DNA from: Corynebacterium ammoniagenes DSM 20306
GTDB taxonomy: Bacteria > Actinomycetota > Actinomycetes > Mycobacteriales > Mycobacteriaceae
Direction: 5' to 3'
Length of the DNA stretch: 64,000 bases
NCBI RefSeq assembly: GCF_001941425.1
Contig: NZ_CP009244.1
Coordinates: 2,232,001 to 2,296,000 of the forward strand
Shown: in pieces, positions 53,138-62,139 of the stretch
How positions within the stretch are numbered: position 1 is the first letter of the stretch
Layout of the letters: every line of letters begins with the position of its first letter
The notes under the pieces: generated by a model
Databases searched by the model: none
Told to the model about the DNA's origin: nothing
Seen by the model: the letters and a program-made list of their open reading frames with translations, nothing else
Translations under genes and position numbers: made by a program

Positions 53138-53326
53138 CTATGCTAAGTATTTGTTCACCTTATCGCGTGCCTGCTCTAAGGTCGGCTCAGCGCTCCGAGA
53201 GTCCCCGCCGGGTTTTGCACCCTCCGGTGTCTCAAAAATCTGGCAGGCATGATCTGGAACCACTTCTGCGCTCCGATCCAGGCCGGTGTCTTCGAGGTAT
53301 TCATCGAAGATGTAATCGATGCTCAT
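53138..53326 (-). CDS. Small acidic protein of unknown function
   Basis: A 62-residue protein starting MSIDYIFDEYLEDTGLDRSA, acidic in the first third and with a single Cys. No signal peptide or membrane helix. ATG at 53326 has AAAGG seven bases upstream; an in-frame start at 53401 is unlikely. It is divergent from a secreted HNH nuclease with 52 bases between starts, and lies upstream of fasA on the same strand. I do not recognise a family. Confidence 0.6.
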   Translation of the reverse strand: MSIDYIFDEYLEDTGLDRSAEVVPDHACQIFETPEGAKPGGDSRSAEPTLEQARDKVNKYLA

Positions 53327-53361
53327 GCCACAACCTTTCGAGGTTTGTCCGATGCCCCGTC

Positions 53362-53378
53362 TACAATCATCATCCATT
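53362..53378 (+). promoter_or_regulatory. -10 element of the secreted nuclease gene
   Basis: TACAAT at 53362-53367 lies 11 bases before the ATG at 53379, giving a leader of only a few bases. No Shine-Dalgarno sequence is present. Confidence 0.45.
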
Positions 53379-54182
53379 ATGAAAACGGGCTTCAAACGCA
53401 CAATAACAGTTGCGGTTCAAATACTTCTTCTCCTCGTGGTTATTGTTGGCGTCGCTTTTTATCAAAACGCCGACCCGCACAGCCCACTTACTCCCTCTGC
53501 ACAGGTGCATACCTCGACCCCCAGCACGGAGGACACCGCCCCCACCGAGCAGCAGGCAACAACACCGCATGCGGATAATTCAACACCAACCGCATCTGAT
53601 GACTACTCCGCCACTCTCAATAGCCTGCGCGTGGCTGGTCGGGCACCAAAGACCGGTTACGACCGCGCGCTATTCGGCCAAGCGTGGAGTGATGACGTCA
53701 CGGTTGAGTTCGGGCACAACGGTTGCGATACTCGCAATGACATTTTGCGTCGCGATCTAATTGACCTTGATATCAAAGACGGCACGCACGGCTGCGTGGT
53801 CTTATCCGGCACTCTCCATGATCCCTATAGCGGTGAGACCATTGATTTTGTGCGCGGGCAATCCACATCGTCGCAGGTACAAATTGACCACGTTGTCGCT
53901 TTGTCGGATGCCTGGCAAAAAGGTGCACAGCAATGGGATGTGCAAACCCGCCGTAACTTCGCCAATGACCCGCGCAACTTACGCGCGGTCAAAGGCAGTC
54001 TCAATTCCCAAAAAGGCGCGGGCGATGCCGCAACGTGGCTTCCACCCCGCCGCGAGTTTCGCTGCGACTACGCCCGCGACATCATCGATGTTAAATCCGA
54101 CTACGGGCTTTGGGTCACCCCTGCAGAGAAAGAAGCCCTGCACACGCAGCTTTCCACCTGTGACATCAGTGCAACTAGCTAA
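53379..54182 (+). CDS. Secreted or membrane-anchored HNH nuclease (DUF1524/GmrSD C-terminal type)
   Basis: A 267-residue protein. After a basic start (MKTGFKRT) there is one hydrophobic segment (VAVQILLLLVVIVGVAFY), then a Thr/Pro-rich linker (~25-70) and a nuclease domain. The core is QIDHVVALSDAWQKGA with the catalytic His, followed by DPRNLRAVKGSLNSQKGAGD and a C-terminal Cys. Cys pairs (GCDTRND and GCVVL) suggest disulfides outside the cell. Relatives are common exported actinobacterial nucleases that probably degrade environmental DNA for nutrients. ATG 53379 gives the proper signal; starts further upstream do not. A strong terminator follows. Confidence 0.87.
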   Translation: MKTGFKRTITVAVQILLLLVVIVGVAFYQNADPHSPLTPSAQVHTSTPSTEDTAPTEQQATTPHADNSTPTASDDYSATLNSLRVAGRAPKTGYDRALFGQAWSDDVTVEFGHNGCDTRNDILRRDLIDLDIKDGTHGCVVLSGTLHDPYSGETIDFVRGQSTSSQVQIDHVVALSDAWQKGAQQWDVQTRRNFANDPRNLRAVKGSLNSQKGAGDAATWLPPRREFRCDYARDIIDVKSDYGLWVTPAEKEALHTQLSTCDISATS

Positions 54183-54207
54183 GTTCACTCGCATATGCCC
54201 TTGACGA

Positions 54208-54244
54208 ACAGAAAGACCCGGCCTGCGCCGGGTCTTTCTGTTTC
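54208..54244. terminator. Terminator after the secreted nuclease
   Basis: A perfect 15-bp stem (54208-54222 with 54227-54241) with a 4-base loop, followed by TTTC. It separates convergent genes and may work on both strands. Confidence 0.88.
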
Positions 54245-54286
54245 ATCTTTACTAGCCACCGGAATGGGCGAGATCGCTAGGATTAT

Positions 54287-55366
54287 CTACTGGCCGTCCC
54301 CGCGAAGTTGGTCGCGCATTTCATTGAAGTACTCACGTGCAGATTGCACCTGCTGAGTCTGTTGCTGACGGTGTTGTCCTGTCTGCTGCTGCGCTGGGTT
54401 GGACTGCGGGCGAGACTGCGAGATTTCACGTGGAGACTTGTTCGTCGTCTTGGGTGCGTCCGAGTTTTGCTGCATGGCGTGCGAAGACATGAGCACATCG
54501 CGCATGCCCTCGAAGATATCGCCCATGCCGCCTGGGTTCGACGGCATAAACAGCACGTTGGAATTGGAGTTATTAGATACATCCACCATCGCATCCAAGT
54601 ACTGGGAAACCAGCATCAGTGCCTCTGGGGACTCTTCGATACCGGCGTTGCGCAGCATCTCATACTGCGCAGCGATACCTTCGACAATTTCCTTACGCTG
54701 TTCAGCTACACCGCGACCTTGCAGCTTGCGAGCTTCAGCAGAACCTTCCGCTTCCTTAATCACGCGAATCTTTTCTGCTTCTGCCTGAGCAACCGCAGCT
54801 TCACGCTCACGTTGTGCGGCGTTGATGGAGTTCATAGATTCGCGTACTCGCGTATCCGGGCGAATATCAGTAACAAGAGTATTGACGAAGTTCCAGCCGT
54901 ACTCCGCCATGTTGTCGCGCAAGGACAGACCGACGTTTTGAGCGATGGTGTCTTTGGAAGAGAAGGAATCATCCAAGTTCATGTTCGCTACGGAGGAGCG
55001 GACATTGTCCTGAACATAGGCGATGATCTGCTGCTCATGGTCGGATAGTCGGTAGAACGCTTCGCGTTCGCGGCCTTCTACAACTTCATATTGAACCGCC
55101 ACGGGGATCTGCACGAAGACGTTGTCTTTCGTCTTGGTTTCCACCATGACATCCAACTGGTGAATCTGGAGAGAAACCTTATCCCGCACGCGATCGATGT
55201 ACGGCAGTTTGAAGTGAAAGCCTGCGTGCGCAACCGCATTGAATTTACCAAGACGCTCGACGATCGCTGCTTCACGAGTACGAACAATGAAGTAGCCGTC
55301 AAAAATGGTTACTACAACCAAAAGTAATACGACTACGAGTGCAATTAGAGCTGCCAAAATTATCAC
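54287..55366 (-). CDS. SPFH/band 7 (stomatin/prohibitin-like) membrane protein
   Basis: A 359-residue protein with one N-terminal membrane helix (LAALIALVVVLLLVVVTIF), an SPFH domain (VRTREAAIVERLGKFNAV through DKVSLQIHQLDVMVETKTKD), a long coiled coil rich in Ala/Glu/Arg (AAQREREAAVAQAEAEKIRV), and a Gln/Pro-rich disordered tail. Such proteins oligomerise on the membrane, organise lipid microdomains and sometimes assist proteases. The start is GTG 55366; no clear ribosome binding site is seen. No NfeD partner gene is adjacent. Confidence 0.9.
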   Translation of the reverse strand: MIILAALIALVVVLLLVVVTIFDGYFIVRTREAAIVERLGKFNAVAHAGFHFKLPYIDRVRDKVSLQIHQLDVMVETKTKDNVFVQIPVAVQYEVVEGREREAFYRLSDHEQQIIAYVQDNVRSSVANMNLDDSFSSKDTIAQNVGLSLRDNMAEYGWNFVNTLVTDIRPDTRVRESMNSINAAQREREAAVAQAEAEKIRVIKEAEGSAEARKLQGRGVAEQRKEIVEGIAAQYEMLRNAGIEESPEALMLVSQYLDAMVDVSNNSNSNVLFMPSNPGGMGDIFEGMRDVLMSSHAMQQNSDAPKTTNKSPREISQSRPQSNPAQQQTGQHRQQQTQQVQSAREYFNEMRDQLRGDGQ

Positions 55367-55533
55367 CGACTGGATTAGGTGTGGACACTCCGAAAAGCTC
55401 GAAGCCTCGCACTATGTAATGAACAAATTGAAAATCGTTGTATTTCCATCGTCGCACAAAACTATTCCGAGCGCACTACCTAATTCCCGCAAGCGATACC
55501 AGCTTCACACTGCGATGAGGAAGGCTAAATGGC

Positions 55534-55564
55534 AAAAGGCCTCCTAACCAGGTTAGGAGGCCTT
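55534..55564 (-). terminator. Terminator after tRNA-Leu
   Basis: AAGGCCTCCTAA (55536-55547) pairs with TTAGGAGGCCTT (55553-55564). On the minus strand it is followed by TTGCCATTT, directly after the tRNA. Confidence 0.75.
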
Positions 55565-55571
55565 GAAATTG

Positions 55572-55654
55572 TGCGCCCGGTGAGACTTGAACTCACACGC
55601 CCTCTGGACACTAGAACCTAAATCTAGCGCGTCTGCCAATTCCGCCACGGGCGC
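55572..55654 (-). tRNA. tRNA-Leu (anticodon TAG)
   Basis: Read on the minus strand: acceptor GCGCCCG pairs with CGGGCGC, the anticodon stem CTAGA/TCTAG encloses TTTAGGT with anticodon TAG, and a long class II variable arm precedes the T arm (GTGAG-TTCAAGT-CTCAC). CCA is not encoded. Confidence 0.95.
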
Positions 55655-55741
55655 TTGCGGATTTGATACTACAACAAAAGGTGGCCAAACTAATAATTAA
55701 GGGAATAGGGCTTTCTGAAAACTATCGGTAAGGTGGGACAT

Positions 55742-56173
55742 GTGAGTCAGAAACGGAATAAAATTAAGCCCCGGTGGTGGCATTTTGTGCTCATCGGAGT
55801 TTTCGTGGTTGCCTTTCTTGGTCTCGCATGGTGGCAATGGACGCGTTTCCAATCAGGGTCCGGAACTTTCCAAAACCTAGGTTACGCCTTCCAATGGCCT
55901 CTTTTTGCAGCTTTCGTCATTTATGCTTATCGGACCGCCATGCACTATGAAAATGAGCGCATCGAGGCCGAAAATGAAGCTGCCGATACCGGTGCGGAGG
56001 ACTATGTCTACCAGGCTCCCCAGGAAACTGATGACCAAGTCACCGAAATTGATGAGGATTTCCTGCCGCAACGCAGACAACTCAGCGTTGAAGAATTCAA
56101 CGCCTTAAACCCTCAGCGACGAGGACAGTCCTCCACTGAGCCACGCTGGGATGATCATCCCGCTGATTTCTAA
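55742..56173 (+). CDS. Conserved actinobacterial membrane protein (LprD-like position)
   Basis: A ~143-residue protein with two membrane helices (HFVLIGVFVVAFLGLAWWQW and WPLFAAFVIYAYRTAM), followed by an acidic, probably disordered C-terminal half. The WQW-R-GTFQNLGYAFQWPLF pattern is typical of a conserved actinobacterial family found next to a DUF3817 gene, as with Rv1343c (lprD)/Rv1342c in Mycobacterium. No lipobox is present here. GTG at 55742 with AAGGTGG upstream is preferred over GTG at 55733. Function unknown. Confidence 0.78.
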   Translation: MSQKRNKIKPRWWHFVLIGVFVVAFLGLAWWQWTRFQSGSGTFQNLGYAFQWPLFAAFVIYAYRTAMHYENERIEAENEAADTGAEDYVYQAPQETDDQVTEIDEDFLPQRRQLSVEEFNALNPQRRGQSSTEPRWDDHPADF

Positions 56174-56245
56174 AGTCTGCTCTGTAGCAGACTTTGCCTC
56201 GGAATCTTTCCACCACTTAAAAATTAACCTAAGGATTTTTCTTCG

Positions 56246-56596
56246 ATGACCAGCCAGCAGCAGGTACACCCAGAGCGCCAAAAGCGCGTTGACACGGCCT
56301 TGAAGTTCTTCACCGTTGCCGCCACGATCACCGGTATTTTCCTGGTGATCCTGGTGATCCGCATGGTCTTGGAATACATCGTCGGCATGGAAATGCCGGA
56401 CTGGGCAACCCTTATTGCTCAGGCACACGGGCTTGCCTACATGGTCTACTTGCTTTCCATCTTGAACCTGGCGCCGAAGGCACGCTGGTCCGTGGGTCAG
56501 TGGTTTACCACTGCGCTCGCCGGTGTTATCCCCTTCTTCTCTTTCTGGATGGAGATTAAGCGTCGCGACCAGGTCAAGGAAATGTTCCAGATCTAA
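56246..56596 (+). CDS. DUF3817 membrane protein
   Basis: A 116-residue protein with three membrane helices; the middle contains AQAHGLAYMVYLLSILNLA and the end ALAGVIPFFSFWMEIKRR, both diagnostic for DUF3817. Orthologue of Rv1342c by family and gene order. Function unknown; the family is sometimes linked to membrane transport or respiration without proof. AAGGA lies ~12 bases upstream of the ATG. It probably shares a transcript with the preceding gene. Confidence 0.88.
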   Translation: MTSQQQVHPERQKRVDTALKFFTVAATITGIFLVILVIRMVLEYIVGMEMPDWATLIAQAHGLAYMVYLLSILNLAPKARWSVGQWFTTALAGVIPFFSFWMEIKRRDQVKEMFQI

Positions 56597-56619
56597 AAGC
56601 ACAGCTTCTTCCCACCGCA

Positions 56620-56657
56620 AAAGGTCCGTACATGAGATTATGTACGGACCTTTGTTG
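56620..56657. terminator. Bidirectional terminator between DUF3817 gene and rdgB
   Basis: A perfect 14-bp stem (56620-56633 with 56640-56653) has an A run on its left and TTTGTTG on its right, so it can end both convergent transcripts. Confidence 0.88.
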
Positions 56658-56671
56658 TGCTGGCAGATTAT

Positions 56672-57280
56672 CTAGTGCGCGGCAGCTAGCTTTTCGATGA
56701 CCGGCACCAGCTGCGCCAATGCCCGACCGCGGTGGGATGCCGCGTTCTTTTCTTCTGGGCTTAACTCCGCAGCGCTTCGGCTGTCGCCTTCAGGTTGAAA
56801 TAGCGGGTCATAGCCAAAACCGGCCTCTCCACGTGGCGAGGTTAAAAGGCGTCCCGGCCAGCGGCCTTCAGCGACATGTTCTTGACCAGCAGGAGTGACT
56901 ACTGCGCAGACAGAGACGAATGCCGCTTGACGGCGTTCCTCGGGAACATGCGCCATCTGGGCGAGCAGAAGCTGGTTATTAGCTTCGTCGTTGCCGTGCT
57001 CGCCTGACCAGCGGGCCGATAAAACGCCCGGCATGCCATTGAGTTCTTCCACGGCAATACCGGAATCGTCCGCGATGCACGCCAGACCAGTTTCCCGAGC
57101 GCCCGCGTGTGCCTTAATCAAGGCATTGTCTGCAAACGTACGGCCGTCTTCTACTGGTTCCTCATAGGGATCGACATCGCGAAGCGGCACTAGTTGGACA
57201 GAATCAATGCCGGCATCGGCAAGAATCTTTTCTAGCTCTTGTAGTTTCTTGGAATTATTGGAGGCAACAAGCAGCTTCAT
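56672..57280 (-). CDS. rdgB: Non-canonical purine NTP pyrophosphatase (dITP/XTP/ITP)
   Basis: A 202-residue RdgB/HAM1 protein: N-terminal LLVASNNSKKLQELEKIL, catalytic LACIADDSGIAVEELNGMPG, and GEAGFGYDPLFQPEG. It removes deaminated purine nucleotides from the pool. It starts five bases after rph and is the last gene of the rhomboid-murI-hydrolase-rph-rdgB run. The same rph-rdgB order is found in Mycobacterium (Rv1340-Rv1341). Confidence 0.95.
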   Translation of the reverse strand: MKLLVASNNSKKLQELEKILADAGIDSVQLVPLRDVDPYEEPVEDGRTFADNALIKAHAGARETGLACIADDSGIAVEELNGMPGVLSARWSGEHGNDEANNQLLLAQMAHVPEERRQAAFVSVCAVVTPAGQEHVAEGRWPGRLLTSPRGEAGFGYDPLFQPEGDSRSAAELSPEEKNAASHRGRALAQLVPVIEKLAAAH

Positions 57281-57285
57281 GGTTA

Positions 57286-58014
57286 TTAGATTCCTAGGGC
57301 CGCGCGCTGGGCAGCGATCAGTTCCACGCAGCCCTTTTGCGCAACATCCAGCATGGCGTTGAGCTCATCGCGGCCGAAGAGGCCGTTTTCGCCAGTACCT
57401 TGCACCTCGACGAAGTTGCCGGATTCCTGCATGACAACGTTCAGGTCTACTTCCGCGCGCGAATCTTCTTCATAAGGAAGGTCCAAGCACACATTGCCCT
57501 CGACCATGCCAACGGATACTGCAGCGATAGGCTGCAGTAGTGGCTCGCCGGGAACGACGCCTTGTTCTTTGAGCACGGCGATGGCATCGGCAAGCGCAAC
57601 GTATGCGCCGGTGATCGATGCCGTGCGTGTGCCACCATCGGCCTGCAGAACGTCGCAGTCCAGCTGAATGGTGTTTTCTCCTAGTGCGGAAAGATCAACT
57701 GCCGCGCGCAAGGAACGACCGATGAGACGTGAAATCTCATGGGTGCGTCCTTTGACTTTGCCTTTCATGGATTCACGCGGCATGCGGTCGTGGGTGGCAG
57801 ACGGCAGCATAGCGTATTCCGCGGTCAACCAGCCCTCACCGGAATCCTTCTTAAAGCGTGGCACGCCTTGCTCTACGGACGCGGTGCACATCACGCGGGT
57901 GTTGCCGAACTCTACCAATACGGAGCCGGCAGGATTAGTGGTGAAATTGCGGGTAATACGGACACTTCGCAGCTGGTCTAAGTCACGACCATCAGCACGT
58001 TGAAAATCAGTCAT
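57286..58014 (-). CDS. rph: Ribonuclease PH
   Basis: A 242-residue phosphorolytic 3'-5' exonuclease that trims tRNA precursors. Family segments: [50 protein letters not shown] and [19 protein letters not shown]. Full length for the family. The ribosome binding site upstream of ATG 58014 is weak (TTGAG). It lies 23 bases after the metallo-hydrolase gene, in a run of five genes. Confidence 0.96.
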   Translation of the reverse strand: MTDFQRADGRDLDQLRSVRITRNFTTNPAGSVLVEFGNTRVMCTASVEQGVPRFKKDSGEGWLTAEYAMLPSATHDRMPRESMKGKVKGRTHEISRLIGRSLRAAVDLSALGENTIQLDCDVLQADGGTRTASITGAYVALADAIAVLKEQGVVPGEPLLQPIAAVSVGMVEGNVCLDLPYEEDSRAEVDLNVVMQESGNFVEVQGTGENGLFGRDELNAMLDVAQKGCVELIAAQRAALGI

Positions 58015-58037
58015 GTTCTCAAGGGTACCGCGCGTAG

Positions 58038-58805
58038 TTAGAGTTGAAACTCCATGCCCGGCGCGCCCAACACAATTTCGCCGTCAAATTCCGAACGTGC
58101 CGCTTCCAACGTGGATTGCGGGTCACTCCATGGCTGCAGGTGTACGAGAACCAGCTTTTTAACATCGGCAAGCCGTGCCAGTGTCCCTGCCTGCGTGCCG
58201 CTCATGTGCATGCCCTGTGGACGGCCTTCGACCTCACACCCCCAGGCAGCTTCCGCGAGCAAGATATCTGCGTCCTGTGCTGCGGGAACTAGGTCATCGG
58301 TGTACGCGGTATCACCGGTGTAGCAAATGACTTGCCCAGTCTTTGTGTGCTCCATCCGCAGGCTAAAGGCCTCAATTGGGTGGATTGCGTGAAAGGGAGT
58401 CATAAATACGTCATCGATGAGTTCTTTTTTGCCGTGTTCCCAGGCAGAAAAAGCAAAGGAGTCGGAGAAATCATCGACCTCATCGATGTGATCTGCGCTC
58501 ATGCGGCCAAGATGCACAGGCGCATCTTTGGGGCCAAACATAAAATTTCGAGAGGCCGCGGGCGTATCGGGATGAAACCGGCGCCAGACCATCAAGGACG
58601 GAAAGTCCGTGCAGTGGTCGGCGTGCAGGTGGCTAAAAGTCATGTGAGCATCACACGGGTCCTGGATTTCCTGCAGGGCCGCAAATGTTCCAGGACCTAA
58701 GTCCATCACGATAGATGGTGCGTCTGGGAAAGAAACCAAGTAACCTGACGCGGGGTTATTGGGACTGGGCACACTGCCCGAACATCCCAGAATGGTCAAC
58801 TTCAT
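58038..58805 (-). CDS. Metallo-beta-lactamase-fold hydrolase, Rv1339-like
   Basis: A 255-residue hydrolase with the [10 protein letters not shown] metal motif, later metal ligands in [10 protein letters not shown] and [12 protein letters not shown], and a C-terminal LVLVHLQPW. Position between murI and rph matches Rv1339 of M. tuberculosis, which has been reported as an atypical cyclic-AMP phosphodiesterase; the same activity here is an inference. The tRNase Z group is the other related family, but its exosite arm is not evident. No good ribosome binding site precedes ATG 58805. Confidence 0.88.
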   Translation of the reverse strand: MKLTILGCSGSVPSPNNPASGYLVSFPDAPSIVMDLGPGTFAALQEIQDPCDAHMTFSHLHADHCTDFPSLMVWRRFHPDTPAASRNFMFGPKDAPVHLGRMSADHIDEVDDFSDSFAFSAWEHGKKELIDDVFMTPFHAIHPIEAFSLRMEHTKTGQVICYTGDTAYTDDLVPAAQDADILLAEAAWGCEVEGRPQGMHMSGTQAGTLARLADVKKLVLVHLQPWSDPQSTLEAARSEFDGEIVLGAPGMEFQL

Positions 58806-58904
58806 GAGGCTATGTTGTCATGAATTGGGCAAAAAATCTTTAATTACATGCCTTTGCACGGCCAAAGACACTATGGATAGCCCTATGTGGGGATACTCAC
58901 GGTG

Positions 58905-59702
58905 TTAAAAAGACGACAGTTGCGGACCTAAAAACCGCTGTGCAAGACGTGCAAAGGTCTCTGGATCACCGGTAGATTCAAATAATCGCGTGGGCTCGTT
59001 ATCCACAGGTGCCAGCTCGTCGCGCTCGGTCAAGATGCGCAATACATCCTTCGCGGTCTCTTCGGCTGAGGACACCAAGGTCACATTATCGCCCATCGCC
59101 AGCTGGATGATGCCGGTCAGCAGCGGATAATGCGTGCACCCTAGTACCAACGTATCGACTCCCGCTGCTTGCAACGGGGCCAGATATGCTTCGGCGACAC
59201 CCAAGATCTGCCGGCCGGAGGTAATTCCGCGCTCGACAAAAGGCACAAAGTCTGGGCAGGCAACGGCGTGTGCCTCGACATTGGGTGTCTCGGCGTCATT
59301 CGCTTGGACGAAAAGGTGCTGATAAGCCTGGGAATTAATGGTTCCTTCGGTGCCAATCACACCCACCTTGTGGTTGCGTGTTGTGGCTAAGGCGCGGCGC
59401 ACAGCAGGGCGTATGACTTCTACCACCGGAATGTCATAGCGCTGCCGAGCTTCATCCAAAAAGGCTGCGGTCGCGGTATTGCAGGCAATCACCAGCATCT
59501 TGCAGCCACGAGCGACCAAGTCATCCGCAATAGCGCGCGACAGGTTTTGCACATCTTCTAACTCGCGTGGGCCATAGGGGGCGTGCGCAGTATCGCCGAC
59601 ATAGATAATCGACTCTTGCGGCAGCTGTTCCATGATGGTGCGCGCGACTGTTAAACCACCGACACCTGAATCAAAGATGCCGATGGGGGCTAGACGGTCC
59701 AC
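58905..59702 (-). CDS. murI: Glutamate racemase
   Basis: A 265-residue cofactor-independent racemase supplying D-glutamate for peptidoglycan. It has [15 protein letters not shown] at the start, catalytic Cys74 in ACNTATAAF and Cys189 in LGCTHYPLL. The GTG start at 59702 directly follows the rhomboid gene's TAA, so the two are coupled. A ~100-base gap precedes the next gene. Confidence 0.96.
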   Translation of the reverse strand: MDRLAPIGIFDSGVGGLTVARTIMEQLPQESIIYVGDTAHAPYGPRELEDVQNLSRAIADDLVARGCKMLVIACNTATAAFLDEARQRYDIPVVEVIRPAVRRALATTRNHKVGVIGTEGTINSQAYQHLFVQANDAETPNVEAHAVACPDFVPFVERGITSGRQILGVAEAYLAPLQAAGVDTLVLGCTHYPLLTGIIQLAMGDNVTLVSSAEETAKDVLRILTERDELAPVDNEPTRLFESTGDPETFARLAQRFLGPQLSSF

Positions 59703-60374
59703 TTATCGCACCGCTTTCGCTTTTCGACGCGCAATCTGTTTCTTAGTGTCATCCGAGGTAATCACGCTACCTGCTACGACACCACCGACTGCGCCGAAAA
59801 GGTGCGCCTGCCAAGACACGCCTTCATAGATGGGCAGGACTCCGAAAATCATGCCGGAGTAGAAAATACCTAAGACCACACCCAAGGCAATCTGGCCCAG
59901 CGAGCGGTTAAAGATACCGCGAATAAGCAGGTATGCCCACCAGCCATAGACCACGCCGGAGGCACCAATGTGGTTCGTGCCCGGCCCGCCGAGCAGCCAG
60001 GTGCCGATGCCACCAATGAGCACGACTAACAGGGTGACTTCCCACCAGGCGCGACGGCCTGATAGCCCGACTAAAAAGCTAAAGATGGCGCCGGAAATGG
60101 AGTTGGAAATCAGGTGCTCAAAATTAGAGTGCAAAAATGGCGAGGTGATAATGCCCAGCAGGCCATTGAAATCCAGCGGGTGAATACCGAAGAAAGTCAG
60201 TGCCCCACCAAATAAAAAGGTGTTGACCAAGTGCACGATCCACAGCACCGCAACGTAACCGAATGCAAAGGTAAACCCGGTGGCGATGCGGCCACGCTTG
60301 GTGTAATTCGCCGAAATCCCGTTATTACGGGATCTTTTTCCGGCGGGCTGCGGTGTAGGGGCGGGATAAGTCAT
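59703..60374 (-). CDS. Rhomboid-family intramembrane serine protease
   Basis: A 223-residue six-helix membrane protein. The catalytic Ser139 lies in NHIGASGVVYG, the partner His191 in SWQAHLFGAVGG, and the family pattern SPFLHSNFEHLISN is intact. It cleaves membrane-embedded substrates; its targets are unknown. ATG 60374 is chosen by family length; no Shine-Dalgarno is seen, and TAAACT twelve bases upstream may be a -10 with a very short leader. Orthologue of Rv1337 by order (next to murI). First gene of the five-gene run. Confidence 0.9.
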   Translation of the reverse strand: MTYPAPTPQPAGKRSRNNGISANYTKRGRIATGFTFAFGYVAVLWIVHLVNTFLFGGALTFFGIHPLDFNGLLGIITSPFLHSNFEHLISNSISGAIFSFLVGLSGRRAWWEVTLLVVLIGGIGTWLLGGPGTNHIGASGVVYGWWAYLLIRGIFNRSLGQIALGVVLGIFYSGMIFGVLPIYEGVSWQAHLFGAVGGVVAGSVITSDDTKKQIARRKAKAVR

Positions 60375-60527
60375 AATGCGGTCAAGTTTAGCCGAGTCCT
60401 GCGACTGTCGCCGCGTTCCTCGCCACAACTGCGCACCCCGCAGCCCGATTCCAAGCTGACAGGCTGGCAACTTTTCGCAAGCTCACAGCTTTGAAAGCAG
60501 CGGATATCTACGGGGCTTTACGGAGAT

Positions 60528-61064
60528 TTAGCCGACGAGAGCTTCGAGCAGGGAATCTTGGCAATAGCCGAGCCACTCCACCAAGTTGTCGCGGTTTTGC
60601 TCATCTTCTTCGCTGATTATCGGCCCACTCGCAAGATACAAGCGCAGATCATTTAAACCGGCGAGAAATGCTTGTGCGTCCCCTTCTTCAATGGAGACTT
60701 CTACCCCGCCGACAGGACCGAGAGCATGGTTGATGACTTGGAGATTGCGCAATTTATCTTTGGCAATGTCATTTTCATGCAGGCTGCGCATCAGACCCGC
60801 GTCCCCGTCATATTCTTCTTGGCCCTCAGCAAAAAAGTCAGGAAATAGCCGCGCCAAAGACGGATCCTCCGGTGCGTCTTTATGCCCGCTGGGCATGTCC
60901 ATCATTTCTGCCAGCTCATCTTTGGGCGCCGATTGTGCCCGCTGAATGATGGCTTCACTCACGGTGGAGGTGAGGTTTCCAAGCACCTCCCGCTCCATTG
61001 GCTCGAGGATGGTTTGGAATTTCGCGCCCCGTAAAAGCGCCTTTTTCTTTCTCCAAGGTTGCAT
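60528..61064 (-). CDS. DUF2017 family protein
   Basis: A 178-residue soluble, mostly helical and acidic protein. It starts MQPWRKKKALLRGAKFQTIL, then EPMEREVLGNLTSTV, and ends with WLGYCQDSLLEALVG. The family is always found beside clpS in actinobacteria (Rv1332 next to Rv1331 in Mycobacterium) and may work with the adaptor, but no function is proven. It begins seven bases after clpS, so they are coupled. Confidence 0.88.
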   Translation of the reverse strand: MQPWRKKKALLRGAKFQTILEPMEREVLGNLTSTVSEAIIQRAQSAPKDELAEMMDMPSGHKDAPEDPSLARLFPDFFAEGQEEYDGDAGLMRSLHENDIAKDKLRNLQVINHALGPVGGVEVSIEEGDAQAFLAGLNDLRLYLASGPIISEEDEQNRDNLVEWLGYCQDSLLEALVG

Positions 61065-61071
61065 CTATCTC

Positions 61072-61383
61072 TTAACCTGCCTGCTGCATTGTTGCCCAAA
61101 GCCCTGCTACTTGCAGCTTTTTCACGTCGGCTTCGACTTTGTCACGCTCGCCAGAGGTTACGGCGGCTTTGCCTTCCGTATGCACTTGCATCATCAATTC
61201 ATTGGCGCGTTTTTTGTCATAGCCCAAAACCGTTTGGAAAACATAAGACACATAGCTCATGAGGTTGACAGGATCATCCCAGACGATGCACATCCACGGC
61301 AGGTTTTCTTCCGAAGCTACCGAGACGTCAACTGCCTCATCTAGCTTCGGAGAAGCCATGGGGGAACTTAATTGCACGTACAT
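61072..61383 (-). CDS. clpS: ATP-dependent Clp protease adaptor ClpS
   Basis: A 103-residue adaptor that delivers N-degron substrates to ClpCP. The conserved core [20 protein letters not shown] contains the DDPVN loop, and [17 protein letters not shown] follows with the conserved His. ATG 61383 is preceded by AGGGA very closely, and TAAGCT seven bases upstream may be a -10, so the transcript may be nearly leaderless; ATG 61359 is an alternative. Confidence 0.95.
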   Translation of the reverse strand: MYVQLSSPMASPKLDEAVDVSVASEENLPWMCIVWDDPVNLMSYVSYVFQTVLGYDKKRANELMMQVHTEGKAAVTSGERDKVEADVKKLQVAGLWATMQQAG

Positions 61384-61480
61384 GTTCCCTAGCTTAACGG
61401 ACTTTCTTACTTTAGTCGGAGATTTTGGCTAGAGTAAGTCACTGCAATTTCCTATTCGCAGCCCGAGAAAGCCGAAGATC

Positions 61481-62050
61481 ATGCAACTGCCAGAGTCTAT
61501 TGCCGGAAAACTCTCAGAACTTTTCTCCGGTGCCCACGCAACAAACATCATCAAAGTCGGTATTACCGCCATCTCCTTAGTCCTTGCCTTGCTCGCAGCG
61601 GTCGGTTCTAGCAGCGGTGCGCCGCAGGACGATGATTCTTCTCCGGAAGAAACTGCGCCGAACACGCACCCGGATTACCGCACGCCATCGCTGGAGGTGC
61701 AAACGCAGCTGGCCACCATCCAGACTGAGGTCTACCAAGCGGTCAATGAGATGCGTCAGGAACAAAACCTGGGCCTGGTCTTCGAATACCCCGAGCGCCA
61801 GGACGCGGCGCAGTTAAAGGCCCAGACCAATGCGGTTACGGGCACAGAAGAGCCGGTTGCAGAAAATATCAGCATGCTGCAGGCGCACCTTCCGCTCGAA
61901 GAGGCCAGTGGTTATGAGTTTATTGAGCGGTTGCGCACCTCTGAACCGCACGCGGCCGTGCTCATGGATAGCCAATACTTAAACATGGCGGTTTCTGCTG
62001 CTTATTCCGCTGATGACAACCAGGTGTGGCTGGTTCTGCAATTTGAATAG
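61481..62050 (+). CDS. Membrane-anchored protein with CAP/SCP-like domain
   Basis: A 189-residue protein with one membrane helix (IIKVGITAISLVLALLAAVG, residues ~23-42), an acidic Ser/Pro linker and an exported domain. The patterns VYQAVNEMRQEQNLGLVFEY, AENISML, RTSEPHAAVLMDSQYLNMAV and the final QVWLVLQFE follow the layout of a small bacterial CAP/SCP domain, though with low similarity and no cysteines. GAAAG precedes the ATG. It is divergent from clpS. Function unknown. Confidence 0.65.
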   Translation: MQLPESIAGKLSELFSGAHATNIIKVGITAISLVLALLAAVGSSSGAPQDDDSSPEETAPNTHPDYRTPSLEVQTQLATIQTEVYQAVNEMRQEQNLGLVFEYPERQDAAQLKAQTNAVTGTEEPVAENISMLQAHLPLEEASGYEFIERLRTSEPHAAVLMDSQYLNMAVSAAYSADDNQVWLVLQFE

Positions 62051-62125
62051 GGCTTTTAAGGGGTCAAGGGGGCATCGAAAAGCACTTCTGCGTGGTCCTT
62101 GACACAGATTGCTTTCTTCGCGCGC

Positions 62126-62139
62126 TAGACTTGTTTGCT
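62126..62139 (+). promoter_or_regulatory. -10 element of pncB, probably leaderless
   Basis: TAGACT (62126-62131) ends eight bases before GTG 62140. A TTGACA at 62099-62104 looks like a -35 but is 21 bases away, longer than usual. The same TAGACT precedes dinG. Confidence 0.45.

Noticed and set aside
58995..59010. DnaA box TTATCCACA
   Set aside because: It is a single copy inside the murI coding sequence, with no facing partner.
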